Translations under genes and position numbers: made by a program
Origin: Hypericum androsaemum
Lineage: Eukaryota; Streptophyta; Magnoliopsida; Malpighiales; Hypericaceae
Direction of reading: 5' to 3'
NCBI GenBank assembly: GCA_963995505.1
Contig: OZ023186.1
Coordinates: 10,051,570-10,115,569, forward strand
DNA length: 64,000 nt
Shown here: in pieces, positions 48,133-59,572 of the stretch
Numbering within the stretch: the stretch's first letter is position 1
Layout: every line of letters begins with the position of its first letter
Notes under the pieces: generated by a model
Told to the model about the DNA's origin: nothing
Databases searched by the model: none
Seen by the model: the letters and a program-made list of their open reading frames with translations, nothing else

Positions 48133-49211
48133 CTAAAAAAATATATCACCAATACACGTTCGTAAGTGATCGGTTTGAAAACCAACCCTTTTTAAAATCT
48201 CAAAATCTTTGAGGTATAGTGCTCGTAACTGTTGAGCACACACTAAAATATTTAAACGCTTAATTTCATGCACAGGAAACAATATTTAACTTTCCGCGAA
48301 TTGCCGTTATAGAGCGAGACGATTAAATATACCACTTAATTGTTTCCGTTCAATTACCACACGTTTTACTAGTTAAGGACAAATAATTTCCCTAATATTA
48401 AATTGCATACGCAGTAGCAGATTCCAATTGGTCATTAGCAAATTTCATTACGTTAAATGATCATTGTCTAATATTGATTATTCAATCACTTTTATCTTTG
48501 ATCACACAGGCAAGTAAACTGTAAAGCCAAATGAATATATTATGACAAACACTCACAGAATACTTTGTGAACAGAGCAGATGTTTGAATCACAGACTAAA
48601 CCTCGACATAATTTACTAATATTATGAATAGATAGTATTAAGAGTTTAAGATTTTTGGTGTAATATCAGTAAACTATGAAGCATATAATCGTATGTAAAT
48701 TGCAAGTAATATAAAAGAGAAGGTTTAGAGGGTGCTCACAATCACACTTGTGGGTAAGTGTGTAACACCTACGTCTTCAAGTTAGAACTTCGGATTGAAT
48801 CCTGGACGAGGCCACAGTTTAACCGTGTGCCCTTAAACTCCTATTACCCGCCTATATGCTTCAGGCCTCCGTGGGTAATAGAGCTCCCAAGGTTGGAGGT
48901 CCTAGGCCCCCTACAAAAAGGAGCCCTCCTCCTTCATTCCATATCACCCCAGCTCTTCATCTCTTCAGAGCTCTCTACTTCTCCCTCCTTAGCATAGAAT
49001 TTCTCACTTTCATTGTGTCGGAGTTCTAAGGCTACGAAAGGTTCGAAAGGTGTGCTATAGTGCTTCCTATAGTACTCGTGATTGGCCATTAACCCACCCA
49101 ATAAATGAGCTGTTACAAGACCCATAAAAATTCCATATTTATTTGGCTGTTATCCCATTTATTGGCATGAATTTTAAATTCAAAGCCACCCGAAGGAGAA
49201 GAAGGTTCCAA
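48133..49211. other. Long leader between gag and 5' LTR of the minus-strand Copia element
   Basis: About 1.08 kb with no recognisable coding domain. It contains CT-rich stretches and an open frame at 48934-49125 without known motifs. No sequence complementary to initiator tRNA-Met is found next to the LTR; the bases after the LTR on the minus strand are TTTGGAACCTTCTTCTCC. Confidence 0.5.
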
Positions 49212-49847
49212 AGCGTGGGCTTGTCCAAACGGAAGCCCAAGAAGCCCAGAGGACTTTTTGGGCCTAGGATCGCTACAACAAGTCCGGCCCAGCTCTAAAA
49301 AGATAAGGCCCTAAAATCTGGAACAATTCCCACAATCTCGCAACCCGCACCCGCACCCGAGCTCGGCCCAGCCTGGTCCGAGATGGGGCGGGGTGCACGC
49401 GTGCGTGCGTGTGTGCCGAGCCGAGCCGGCCGGACGGACGGACAGACGGTGCGAGAAGCCTCTCCCTTCTCTACCAGTTTACCCATACTAGACTTCTAAT
49501 CCCTTATAAACTTGTCTCAGCATGGTGCGCTAACCAATGTGGGATTGTGCTTATTTCAATAATAATCATACCACTTTAAAGCCAATTTTCATTCACCCCG
49601 AGAATTGGATTTTCGCAAGTGTTATATATCGTTACGAAACTCTATCAACGAGCTTCGTATTGATCTCACAAATACCCAAAATCAATTGGTGTGACCTTCA
49701 ATTAAATTAGCTCAAAGTTGCCCTCTAATTACTTAATTATTATATTTAATTAGGATTCTCTCTCTAATTAAATACTTGGGCCGAAGTCTAATACACTCAC
49801 TTGTATTGGGCCATCTCTTCCTTGGTTAATAAATCAATTCTCCAACA
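49212..49847 (-). repeat. 5' LTR of the minus-strand Copia element
   Basis: On the minus strand it begins TGTTGGAGAATTG. It is largely collinear with 43503-44125, with more differences than the plus-strand Copia pair, suggesting an older insertion. Confidence 0.85.
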
Positions 49848-50576
49848 ATACTCTTCCCAAAGTTAATAATTTTTATGAGTAAAAGAGGTGCTTAATCCAC
49901 CGAGTTTTCAAGCTAATGGACGAACTTATTTGCTGAATAAAAGCCTTAATCTTCTTTCCTCCTTGGTCTCGGCAAGGTTTAAATTTGAACTTGCCCTTGG
50001 GATAATCATCTAGTCACATCAAGCTTAATTTAACTAAGTTAGCTAAGCTAATGACAAGAATTAGACTTATGATTTACTCAGCAACTAAAGTCATAAAATG
50101 AGTTTCTCCCGAGTTGAAATATGAATTTCGAATTGACTAGAGAAACACTAAGATATATCATGTAATACGTTAATGAATTGAAACTCGAATAAACTAACTC
50201 AATGAACTAATTCTCTCGCCTAACACTTAACCAAGATTAGACATGAACTATGATCGTTCTCTCAATATAATAGACTTATCCTTTTGCACGACTAACATAC
50301 TCTAGCACTCTCGATAACATAGTTTAGTGCCCATGCACAAGTATGCTTAGCCTTTTCTAACTGATCTAACCAAATTATGATATGCACTTAATTAAAACTC
50401 TACTAGCATCTTCTGTATGCTTAGAATAATTTTTCAATTTATACTTTTGAATTAGTTTTTTTTGTATTATTTTGAATTGAATTTTTTTTTGTGTAGTTTG
50501 AATTAGTTTATAGCATGAGCTGTATGCAAGTTTTTTTTATGGAATGAACTATACACTAGTGGAAAATAGAAATAAT
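49848..50576. other. AT-rich spacer
   Basis: No gene or repeat structure recognised between the Copia 5' LTR and the family B element. Confidence 0.4.
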
Positions 50577-51615
50577 GGCAAATTACTCTCAAGCCCCTAG
50601 AGTTTGGTATATTCGCCTCTCAGCCCCATGTATTACGATAATAGATTAAGAAGTCTATCAAGTTTGGTTTTATAATACTCTCGGGTCCCTCACTGATGTC
50701 ATCAATTATTTTATTAATTATAAAAAGATTATTGTATCCTCGATTTCATCTTCAACCTCAAACAACCACTGCCAACAACCGCCGCCCTAACAACCCACCA
50801 ACGACCTTCTAGGCAAAATAGATCTCCTTCGGGCGCCGGAAGAAGAACCAGTACTGGTCATAATTGTCTTGCACGGAGAAGGAGCCGCCGCAAAGATCCA
50901 TCTCTTCTTCTTCTCCTTCTCCCTCTCTCTCCGACAACCGGCGAAACAAAAAGGCAACAACAGGAAGCGGGGGTCACAACCCCTTCTTTTTGTCCACACG
51001 CACAACACAACACAAATTCCATCCTTCAAAAAAAAAAAAGACAGAGAGAAGAATGGCCTTAGCCACGACCTCCACCACCCTCTCCCTCCTCAATGCCATC
51101 GCATTTTGCTCCTCGGCAGCCGCCCCTCCTCCGGTCGCCCCCGTGCCGCCCACCTCCTTGCTCGTGCCCTTCCCCGCCTGGGCCTCTCTACCTCCGATCA
51201 GTCATTCCTTTGCCATGTGGACTCAAAGATTGGCGCTTTGGCGGGGAAGGGTGGGTTCTTCTCAGGTTAGCTACTGCTTCTCCGCTATGGAATTCACCAT
51301 TCGATCTCTTGTATGATTGTATTTTCTCCTTTTTTTTGTACCCCTCCGAGGTCGGTGCCGGTTGATTTAGGCGGGGAGAAGGGGACGACATGTTCTGGGC
51401 TGCAGTCGACGTTCTCGTCGACACGGATGAGTGAATCGTTCGGTGAGATTTGTAAGAGTAAATAAGTCATTTCCATGAGAAAAATGATTGCTGACGTTAG
51501 CGAGGGATCCAAGAGTATAATAAAACCAAACTTCAGAGACTTTTTAATCTATTACCATAATACGGGGACTGAAAGGTGAATATATCAAACACCAGAGACT
51601 TGAGAGTAATTTGCG
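50577..51615. mobile_element. Long-TIR non-autonomous element, family B copy 2
   Basis: Left end GGCAAATTACTCTCAAG and the complement of the right end, CGCAAATTACTCTCAAG, begin inverted repeats of about 130 bp. These share TATATTC, TAATAGATTAA, AAGTTTGGTTTTAT, ATACTCT and the subterminal GGGTCCCTC/GGATCCCTC words. The interior carries a gene-like exon (51053-51265). The ends match family B copy 1 at 42262-43283. I found no convincing target duplication. Confidence 0.78.
51053..51265 (+). pseudogene. Captured gene fragment (first exon) inside family B element
   Basis: An A/C-rich leader-like sequence and purine tract precede an ATG encoding MALATTSTTLSLLNAIAFC, an Ala/Ser/Thr-rich N terminus resembling a chloroplast transit peptide. 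A GT splice donor (TTCTCAG|GTTAGC) follows after 71 codons. GC content is far above the flanks. Origin gene not recognised; a frame change near 51200 is possible. Read as host exon sequence carried by a transposon. Confidence 0.4.
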
Positions 51616-52468
51616 AAACAAACATGATCTGCGTGGTAATAAAATATTTAATCGATTCCTTGCACCAAAGATATGTTCCTATATATTATTCCAATCGACA
51701 GATGCCACTGGGCACGGAAACCATGTGACATCGTGCTAATAATCAAGACTAACAATACAATTGCATAATTTATCACTAACTTTAGCGTCATCATTCCATT
51801 CATTATACTGATTAATGAGTTGCCATTTTTTATGAATTCTAAATGTGGCCGGTAGAACCTTCTTTTTGAGAAATAAGTTTTCAATATAGTTAGATTCCTG
51901 TGGAAAAATTATTTGTAATAATATATTCTCTATTTATTAAATTTGAATTCCAAAATACTAATAAAAAGAAATACAAATTTTGGAACAAAATTTTTCTTTC
52001 ACCTTTAAAAAATCCTACCCCACTTCAAACTTTTAATTTGTCTCTCTCGTCGGAGTCCATCGGGTCATATTAAAAAGACACTTCTCCGGTAAACTTCATA
52101 CATACTATCGGAGTTATAAAAAAGTACATGGATCTGAGTTCTCCCTTAACATGGATCACACACCTTCCGAGTTCCTTTGGTAATTAATTTGGACGGTTAA
52201 GGTTCCACCCACATTCCTAAACTCTAATTACCCAAAAATAAAGAACAATCGCTAATTAGTAAATACAATAGGAACCCACCACCAAAGAATGCATCTACTA
52301 CCTCCTCAAGTCACATCCTCACCTCTCTCCCTAGGGGAAAATACCGAAATACCCTTCTCACTACCACGGCCTCACCGACAAATACAAGCCACCTGTCCTG
52401 GGGCAGTTCCGTCATCGGACAAATTCCAAGGCGACACTTAACTTTCTCCCACACTTGAGATGAAACAC
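51616..52468. other. Upstream region of the RHM gene
   Basis: AT-rich to about 52250, then a more CG-rich proximal promoter (CACCTGTCCTGGGG, GGCGACACTTAAC). No ORF of interest. Confidence 0.45.
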
Positions 52469-52478
52469 TATATATAAA
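52469..52478 (+). promoter_or_regulatory. TATA box of RHM
   Basis: TATATATAAA followed about 30 bp later by a pyrimidine-rich (CTC)n leader starting near 52500. This fits the transcription start of the RHM gene; the first exon is non-coding and ends at the donor at 52616. Confidence 0.65.
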
Positions 52479-52817
52479 CATGGCTCTTCCGAATCCAATC
52501 ACCTCCTCCTCCTCCTCCTCCCTCCCCCCTCTCTCTCAACCTTCGTGCCCCCTCTCTTTCTCTCTCTAGAAAGGTTCTTGCTGGGTTGATTGGATTTGAC
52601 CCGAACTTGGACAAAGTAAGTCAATTTTCCCCTTCTATTGTGATCCTTAATGAGCTAAGCGAGGAGCGTTTCATATTGAAGGGCTTTTTTTTAAATGATC
52701 TGGGTACCTCTTTAGTTTTGGATCCGTTCGCTAAAAATGTTGACTTTATAGTTTTGGGCTAAATTTTCTACTTGTATTTGATATTTTCTCGTAACAATAT
52801 TGGGATCCTTTGTGACT

Positions 52818-53277
52818 TAATGAGGAGCCTGACGCTTTGTCAGGGTTTTTATGATGTGGGTACCTCTTTGGTTTTGGATCCACCGCTAAAGTTGGTGTCT
52901 TTGTCAGTTCCTTTTGATTTGATCTGGGCTTTTTCAATGTTAAGGAAGTTGAATTAGACAATGGTGCTGTTGATTTATGAGATATGGGTTGTGAATTTGG
53001 CTCGGTTTTCGGTTTTAAAGTTGTTGTCTTGGATCTGATTTCTTCCCCGTGGAGATAATGAGGAGCTGAAGGGTTTTTATGATCTGGGTACCTCTTTCGT
53101 TTTGGATCCGTCGCTGAAATTGGCTGCTGTATTTCAGTTCCTTTTGGTTTGATCTGAGCTTTTCCAATGTTAAGGAAGTTGAATTAGACAATGATGCTGT
53201 TGATTTCTGAGATTTGGTTGTGATTTGGGTTTGGTTTTTGGCCTTAAAGTTGTTGTCTTGGATCTGATTGTTTATTG
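52818..53277. repeat. ~239-bp direct duplication within the RHM leader intron
   Basis: Two tandem copies (about 52818-53055 and 53056-53277) share TAATGAGGAGC, TGGGTACCTCTTT, GTTTTGGATCC, AATGTTAAGGAAGTTGAATT and AAAGTTGTTGTCTTGGATCTG. A shorter, more diverged third copy (about 52649-52735) lies upstream. All are inside the 5' UTR intron 52616-53733. Confidence 0.85.
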
Positions 53278-53394
53278 CGGATCTTGGTGCAATTGTGCTT
53301 GCCTTGATTTTGATTGCTTGGATATGATATCGATGGCAAAACAAAAGGAATCCGGATGCCGTTTTAGAAGGAATTACATTGGCCAAAACTGTGT

Positions 53395-53414
53395 TATATA
53401 TATATATATATATA
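53395..53414. repeat. (TA)10 microsatellite in RHM leader intron
   Basis: Twenty bases of TA repeat near the 3' part of the intron. Confidence 0.9.
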
Positions 53415-53744
53415 GTTGGACTTGATCATTTTAGTTGCTCATTTTACTAATCAAAGGAAAAGTTTGTCATTTTCCATTCAATTATTTCCACAACCAGTAC
53501 CTCAATTTTTTTTGCTATAGTTCTTGTAGATCTGGATGGTAAGATTTCCTTGATTCATTTCCCAACAAGTTGCTGTTCTTTTCTTTACTGGCCTTGCACA
53601 TATCAAGTGGATTCTGTCTGCATATTCTATTTGCTAGTTAGTTACATCTGCATTGGTCTTGTTTGTGGCAAGCATTTTTGTTTTTTGTATAACATGAGAT
53701 GAGATACTTATTTATGCATCTCTTGTTTTGCAGAAGCTGTTGAC

Positions 53745-55841
53745 ATGTCGACATACACTCCGAAAAACATCCTCATTACGGGTGCTTCTGGGTTTATAGC
53801 ATCCCATGTCTGTAACAGGCTTATCCGCAACTATCCGGATTACAAGATTGTTGTGCTTGACAAGCTCGATTATTGCTCTAACCTGAAAAACCTTCTCCCG
53901 TCGAAGTCATCCCCTAATTTCAAGTTTGTCAAAGGGGACATAGGCAGTGCTGATCTGGTGAACTTCCTTCTCATCACCGAATCGATTGATACAATCATGC
54001 ACTTTGCAGCCCAGACCCATGTAGACAACTCGTTTGGGAACAGCTTTGAGTTCACCAAGAATAATATCTATGGCACCCATGTCTTATTGGAAGCATGCAA
54101 AGTCACTGGTGGTCAGATCCGGAGGTTCATACATGTCAGTACAGATGAGGTGTATGGGGAGACTGATGAGGATGCCGTTGTTGGAAATCATGAAGCTTCT
54201 CAACTCCTGCCAACAAATCCTTACTCTGCAACAAAAGCTGGCGCAGAAATGCTTGTCATGGCCTATGGCCGGTCATATGGCTTACCTGTGATAACAACAC
54301 GTGGAAACAACGTTTATGGCCCGAACCAGTATCCGGAGAAGTTGATTCCAAAATTCATCCTTTTGGCTATGGCAGGGAAGCCTCTTCCAATCCATGGAGA
54401 TGGCTCTAATGTGAGGAGCTACTTGTACTGCGAGGATGTTGCGGAGGCCTTTGAATGCATTCTTCACAAGGGAGAGGTAGGCCATGTTTACAACATCGGG
54501 ACAAAGAAGGAGAGGAGAGTAATAGATGTGGCTAAGGATATATGCAAGCTCTTATCTAAGGATCCTGAGACAAGCATCAAGTTTGTGGAGAACCGTCCCT
54601 TTAATGACCAGAGGTATTTCTTAGATGACCAGAAACTGACGAATTTGGGGTGGTCTGAGCGGACATTATGGGAGGAAGGTCTGAAGAAGACCATGGAATG
54701 GTATACCCAAAATCCTGAATGGTGGGGTGATGTCTCAGGTGCGCTGCTTCCCCACCCGAAAATGCTCATGATGCCCGGTGGGAGACATTTTGATGGTTCT
54801 GAAGATATCAAAGCAGATTATGTCTCCCAGAGTCCTAGCCAGTCAAAGATGGTGATTCCAGTTCCTAAAAAGACCGGATCCCCTTCTGCACCAAAGCCGT
54901 CTTTTAAATTCTTGATCTATGGCCGGACTGGGTGGATTGGGGGGTTGCTTGGCAAGCTGTGTGACAAGCAAGGAATTCCATATGAGTATGGAAGGGGCCG
55001 TTTAGAAGATAGATCATCGCTGTTGGCAGATATTCGTAATGTCAAGCCAACCCATGTCTTCAATGCTGCTGGTGTAACTGGTAGACCAAATGTTGACTGG
55101 TGCGAGACCCATAAGACAGAGACCATTCGAGCCAATGTTGCTGGAACCTTGACCCTGGCTGATGTATGCCGAGAGAACAATCTCCTGGTGATTAACTTTG
55201 CAACCGGCTGTATTTTCGAGTATGATGCTGCTCATCCTGAAGGTTCTGGAATTGGGTTCTTGGAAGAAGACAAACCCAACTTCATTGGGTCCTTCTATTC
55301 AAAGACCAAGGCTATGGTAATTTACTAACTCCGTTGTAGCTCGTCTTTTCTTTGAGTTGACGTACTGGCGTTGATTGTTTGTTTTCGATCTGACCAGGTT
55401 GAAGAGCTCTTGGGAGAATTTGACAACGTTTGCACTCTCCGAGTCAGAATGCCGATATCGTCAGACTTGAACAACCCTCGCAACTTCATCACCAAGATTT
55501 CCCGCTACAACAAAGTGGTCAACATTCCGAACAGCATGACCATCTTGGATGAACTTCTACCAATTTCAATAGAGATGGCAAAGCGGAACCTGAGGGGCAT
55601 ATGGAACTTCACCAACCCGGGAGTGGTCAGCCACAACGAGATCCTGGAGATGTACAAGACTTACATCGATCCCAGCTTCAAGTACACCAACTTCACCCTG
55701 GAGGAGCAAGCGAAGGTGATTGTTGCTCCGAGAAGCAACAACGAGTTGGACGCATCGAAGTTGAAGAAAGAGTTCCCGGAATTGCTATCGATCAAGGAGT
55801 CGTTGATCAAGAATGTTTTTGAACCGAACAAGAAAGTTTGA
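53745..55841 (+). CDS. RHM: UDP-L-rhamnose synthase (bifunctional dehydratase / epimerase-reductase)
   Basis: Coding exons 53745-55316 and 55398-55841 give 671 residues, the full family length. RHM converts UDP-glucose to UDP-L-rhamnose in the cytosol for pectin and flavonoid glycosides. The N-terminal half (about 1-370) is UDP-glucose 4,6-dehydratase: NAD motif GASGFIA (13-19), catalytic TDE (133-135) and YSATK (Tyr160, Lys164). The C-terminal half (about 385-671) is the 3,5-epimerase/4-keto-reductase: GRTGWIGG (393-400) and YSKTK (518-522). Both active sites look intact. The upstream non-coding exon and a 1.1-kb leader intron (52616-53733, acceptor TTTTGCAG) place the ATG 11 bp into exon 2; such leader introns often raise expression in plants. 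The 81-bp coding intron splits after TKAM. RHM1/2/3 paralogy cannot be settled. Confidence 0.97.
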
Positions 55842-56670
55842 GCCGGAGAAAATGCGGCCGCAGGTGGGGTTGCGCGCGCCATACAGATTATTACAGCAAA
55901 AGCATTGGTAATCAATTAGCTGGTATGAAATTTGCTAGTTCCATCTCTCTCATTGGCTGTACTAGAAAGTGAAGATCAGAATTCTTTAGTTGTGGATTCA
56001 GTATCCCTATAGAAGGGAGACTTCGTTGTATTTGTCAGTCATCTTCAACTTGCTGCAGGTGGGTTGCTTGCTTAGTAGTGTTCTTTCTTTAAAAAAAAGT
56101 GGCTGTTTGTTTTAAATCTGTCATTTATCTTGGCCCGGATTGTAATGGGATTTGAGAAATCGAAATTACTTGGGAGGCTTTGATCTTCTATTTTGTTCTG
56201 TTCATTTTCTATTTATCTTATGCTATTTAACTTGCTACTAGTCAAGATATTTCAGTTAGGTGTGATCTTTCCATCAAGTTATTCCAATGTAAAAAGAGAG
56301 CCGGAATGTAAATATCCTCAAAGAAAAAAGAAAGCTCTCATTTACGATTATATTTTGCTCGAATATGGATAAGTCACTTAATCGGGTCGAATTTAGTATT
56401 GTTGGGCCCTCAGCAGCACGAATCTGACTACAGGCCCTACAACGGCACAAATGTCCCAACGGAAAAAATATTCTGACGGCACAAAAATCCTAATGACAAA
56501 AACTGACGGCACATCAATTCTCAAAAAACCAAGCCGTAATTCGTGTAGACCATTAAATTCTCTTTCCAAAAATATATTATAATAGTAAAAACTCCAAACG
56601 AGTCAAAAGTTATGGTCCGTCGAAGTTTTGATAATTTTTTTTGAAAATGCACGTCAGTATGGTGCCAGGC
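55842..56670. other. 3' UTR and downstream flank of RHM
   Basis: T-rich sequence to about 56250 is the probable 3' UTR and terminator region. No canonical AATAAA seen. Beyond it is AT-rich spacer. Confidence 0.5.
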
Positions 56671-57868
56671 TAGGGATGGCAAAAATACTCATATCCTGAG
56701 GGTCGGACCCTAACCTTACCCTACGGGTATATGGTATGTTGACTTTTACTGGGTCTTGGGTAGGGTATAGGTATGGGTACATGTTTAGAAGTAAGGTCTA
56801 GGGTAGGATATGAATCCATAGTAAGACCATGTGGGTCGGACCCTATCCTTATATTTTTATCTTATTTTAGACTCTACCCTAATTAGACCCTAGTTAAACC
56901 CTAATTAGACCGTATTGATAATATATATAATACAATGGTTAACTTTAACATATTTATTATGTTATTACATAACCAGCTTAGAAGATGTCGTGAATGATGG
57001 ATCATTAGAAGCCGATTTTATATATTTTTTTGTTGAATTATTTATATACTTCAAACTCGAAAAAAAAATCTTGTACTATTGAAATTAAATTACAAAATTT
57101 GATGTTTCATCAATTTTCTATTGAATGTTGATTTGTAATATAGTAGATATCTTGAATTTATTTAAATTTTATATAAAAATTAACTTTTGATTAAAAATTG
57201 TTAACATGCAGCACGTTAAAAGGTCGGACCTTGCAGACCCAATAAACCTTGGGTCTCCAGGAGACCCAGTAGACCCAGTAGACCCTGGGTATGAATCTAA
57301 CAATAAAAAATTTGTAGAGTCAAGGGTAGGGTATATGTCAAAGTAAAAAAGCTAGGGTATGGGTAGGGTCTTACCAATAGGGGTTGGATTGGGTACGGAG
57401 TGAAGGAATTGATTCCGAACGGTTTGGACTGAAGGGGGACCGCAGCGGCAAGCGCATGTATGTGATAATGGCAAATGTAGTTATGTGATAATGGCAAGTG
57501 CAGTTATGTGATAATGGCTTTTATTTTTGTGAAAACGGCAAGTCCCCGTTGATGATAATGACACACATAGTTTTTTTCATTTTGGTCCCCCATGTTTTAG
57601 CATTTTTGCAAAAAGGTCACACTGGCATGTACTGTTATGCGATACTGGCATGCGCTGTTATGTGATACTGGCATGCGCAGTTATGTGATAATGACATTTG
57701 TATCCGGCCTGTATTTGTGCATAGCTTTTTTTATTTTGGTCCCCGTATTTTAGCGCGTTTGCAAAAAAATTCCCGCGTGTCTTCATTCCAAACGGTTCAG
57801 AATAGTGACATTCCGTACCCAATCCATACCCCTTACCAATACCCTACCCTACCCATTGCCATTCCTAG
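56671..57868. mobile_element. hAT-like MITE with GGGTAGGGT-rich interior, interrupted by a family C MITE
   Basis: Ends TAGGGATGGCAA and TTGCCATTCCTA(G) are inverted repeats. The interior holds many GGGTAGGGTAT/GACCCTA words characteristic of widespread plant hAT MITEs. The possible flanking duplication TGCCAGGC/TGCATGCC matches only 5 of 8. A 453-bp family C element (57380-57832) interrupts it. Confidence 0.6.
57380..57832 (+). mobile_element. Family C Mutator-like MITE, copy 1 (nested)
   Basis: Ends GGGGTTGGATTGGGTACGG and complement GGGGTATGGATTGGGTACGG form inverted repeats extending over about 50 bp. The 9-bp duplication TTACCAATA flanks it exactly (57371-57379, 57833-57841). The interior has six TTATGTGATA(A/C)TGGCA-type repeats. 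No coding capacity. Confidence 0.85.
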
Positions 57869-58491
57869 TGCATGCCCCATGTTGCCAGCACCGAATCGGG
57901 CCCCCACTTAATCAATGTCTAAATTTTAAAAAATATATTTTTTAAAATTTAATCAGTTGGTACATGTTAAATGAAGTTTGAATAGGTTATTAAATCAAAA
58001 TGATGAAGATAATTACATTTTCTTTTATAGGATGAAACTAATTACTAATATCAAACTCATTGTCACTTATGCCCACTCAATATTAAGGTTTCTAGATTTA
58101 TAATCTTGCAAAAAAAAAAAAGACTCTAATTAGAGCAGGTTCTATCGTTGTTCTGTAATACCAGTTGAACGCAACTGAGTTTGTCACCGACAGGATAGGA
58201 TCAATAATTATTTTTTGTACATACTCTCTCCGATCTTACTCGTCATTCAACTCGAATTTAAGGATTTATCTACCAAAATGTAGGGCAGAGATAGAAATTG
58301 TGTTCAAGGTGGAAAATAAGGACCGAGTTAATCTAAATAGTAAATGATGTGGATTCACTTAAAGTATTTTTAATTTCAAAATATAATTAGAAAAATTATT
58401 TTTAAATAGAACTTGATGATAGTGTGATTTCCGAATATCGCAAATTCAAAAAATAAACAAGGTGGACGCAAAAATGGAAGATAAGACAACC

Positions 58492-58920
58492 GGGTATGGA
58501 TTGGGCACGGAATGCTCAGATTCCGAACCGTTCGGAATGAAGACACGCGGGGACTTTTTTGCAAACGCGCTAAAATACGGGGACCAAAATGAAAAAAGCC
58601 ACGCAAAAACGCAGGCCGGATACAAATGCCATTATTACATAACTGCGCATGCCAGTATCACATAACTGCGCATGCCAGTATGACCTTTTTGCAAAAATTT
58701 TAAAATATGGGGGACCAAAATGAAAAAAACCACGCGCGCCATTATGATCAACAGGGACTTGCCACTGTCACAAATACACATGCCATTATCACATAACTGT
58801 GCTTGCCATTATCACATAACTGCACTTGCCATTATCACATAACTGCGCTTGCCACTACGGTCCCCCTTCACTCCAAACCGTCCGGAATCGATTCCTTCAC
58901 TCCGTGCTCAATCCACTCCC
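58492..58920 (-). mobile_element. Family C Mutator-like MITE, copy 2 (inverted)
   Basis: Starts GGGTATGGATTGGGCACGG and ends CCGTGCTCAATCCACTCCC. A perfect 9-bp duplication AAGACAACC flanks it (58483-58491, 58921-58929). Internal repeats read as the complement, CCATTATCACATAACTGC, five times, so it lies opposite to copy 1. Confidence 0.88.
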
Positions 58921-58929
58921 AAGACAACC

Positions 58930-59572
58930 AATGGTTAATATTTGTGCAACGTATATATGAATACGGTCGATTCAACAACCATTTGTAAGTTTCTCTTCTG
59001 TATTTATTGGCCGTCAACAAAAATAATTAAGTCATAAAACCTTAATCGAATCGAAGATCCATGATTACGGTCACAGCTTAAAAGTACTGTCACAATTAAA
59101 CTATGATTTAATCTTCAGTTTACTTTAAACTCTTGCATCAAAATCAATTTTTTGTTTTTTTAGATCTTTCAAAAGCTGTATTTTATATTTAAAAAAATTA
59201 GAATAATAAGAAAATAATTTTGGAATTAAAGAAACAATGTTCTAAAAGCTTCAAGTTATAAAATAGACATAATTTTTTCATTGAAAAGACTCGTTTTGCT
59301 TTTAAAAAAAAAAGGGAAGGAGAATGGATCAATGGACTCACTAATTATTTCAGATCCAGGAAATTATATCAGAAGGAGCAAAGGTTTCTGCATCTTCCAA
59401 CTAAAACTTTTGTGGTCTTATCACTTTTTTTTTCCTTTCTGGGTATAATAATGATCCCAGTTAATTAGATTAGAGCCAGCCTTGCTGTTAATCACAATCT
59501 GCTACTACTGCTAAGTTTTCACATCTTCAAGTTCAAAACAACCCCTTTCGTCGATCGATACCGTGCTTGTGG
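58930..59572. other. 3' flank of TPS1
   Basis: AT-rich sequence containing the presumed 3' UTR of the minus-strand TPS1 gene. No repeat or other gene seen. Confidence 0.5.

Larger units (their letters stand above)
43503..49847 (-). mobile_element. Decayed Copia LTR retrotransposon
   Basis: Two direct LTR copies (43503-44125 and 49212-49847) flank a minus-strand gag-pol. The 3' LTR is at low coordinates, preceded on the minus strand by the purine tract ATGTGGGGGAT. I could not find a 5-bp target duplication, and the region next to the 5' LTR lacks the tRNA-Met primer site. The 3' end of pol is deleted inside RNase H. Four nonsense codons and a frameshift disrupt the coding region. Confidence 0.85.

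Noticed and set aside
48934..49125. 63-codon ORF in the Copia leader
   Set aside because: Lies in the non-coding leader region of the retroelement, with no motif or splice support.
53870..55235. Several antisense and alternate-frame ORFs over the RHM gene
   Set aside because: They overlap a strongly coding, full-length RHM frame, have no domains of their own, and are shadows of its codon bias.
52140..59572. Metabolic gene cluster of RHM and TPS1
   Set aside because: Both use UDP-glucose, but they are convergent housekeeping-type genes separated by MITEs. Nothing in the sequence indicates co-regulation.
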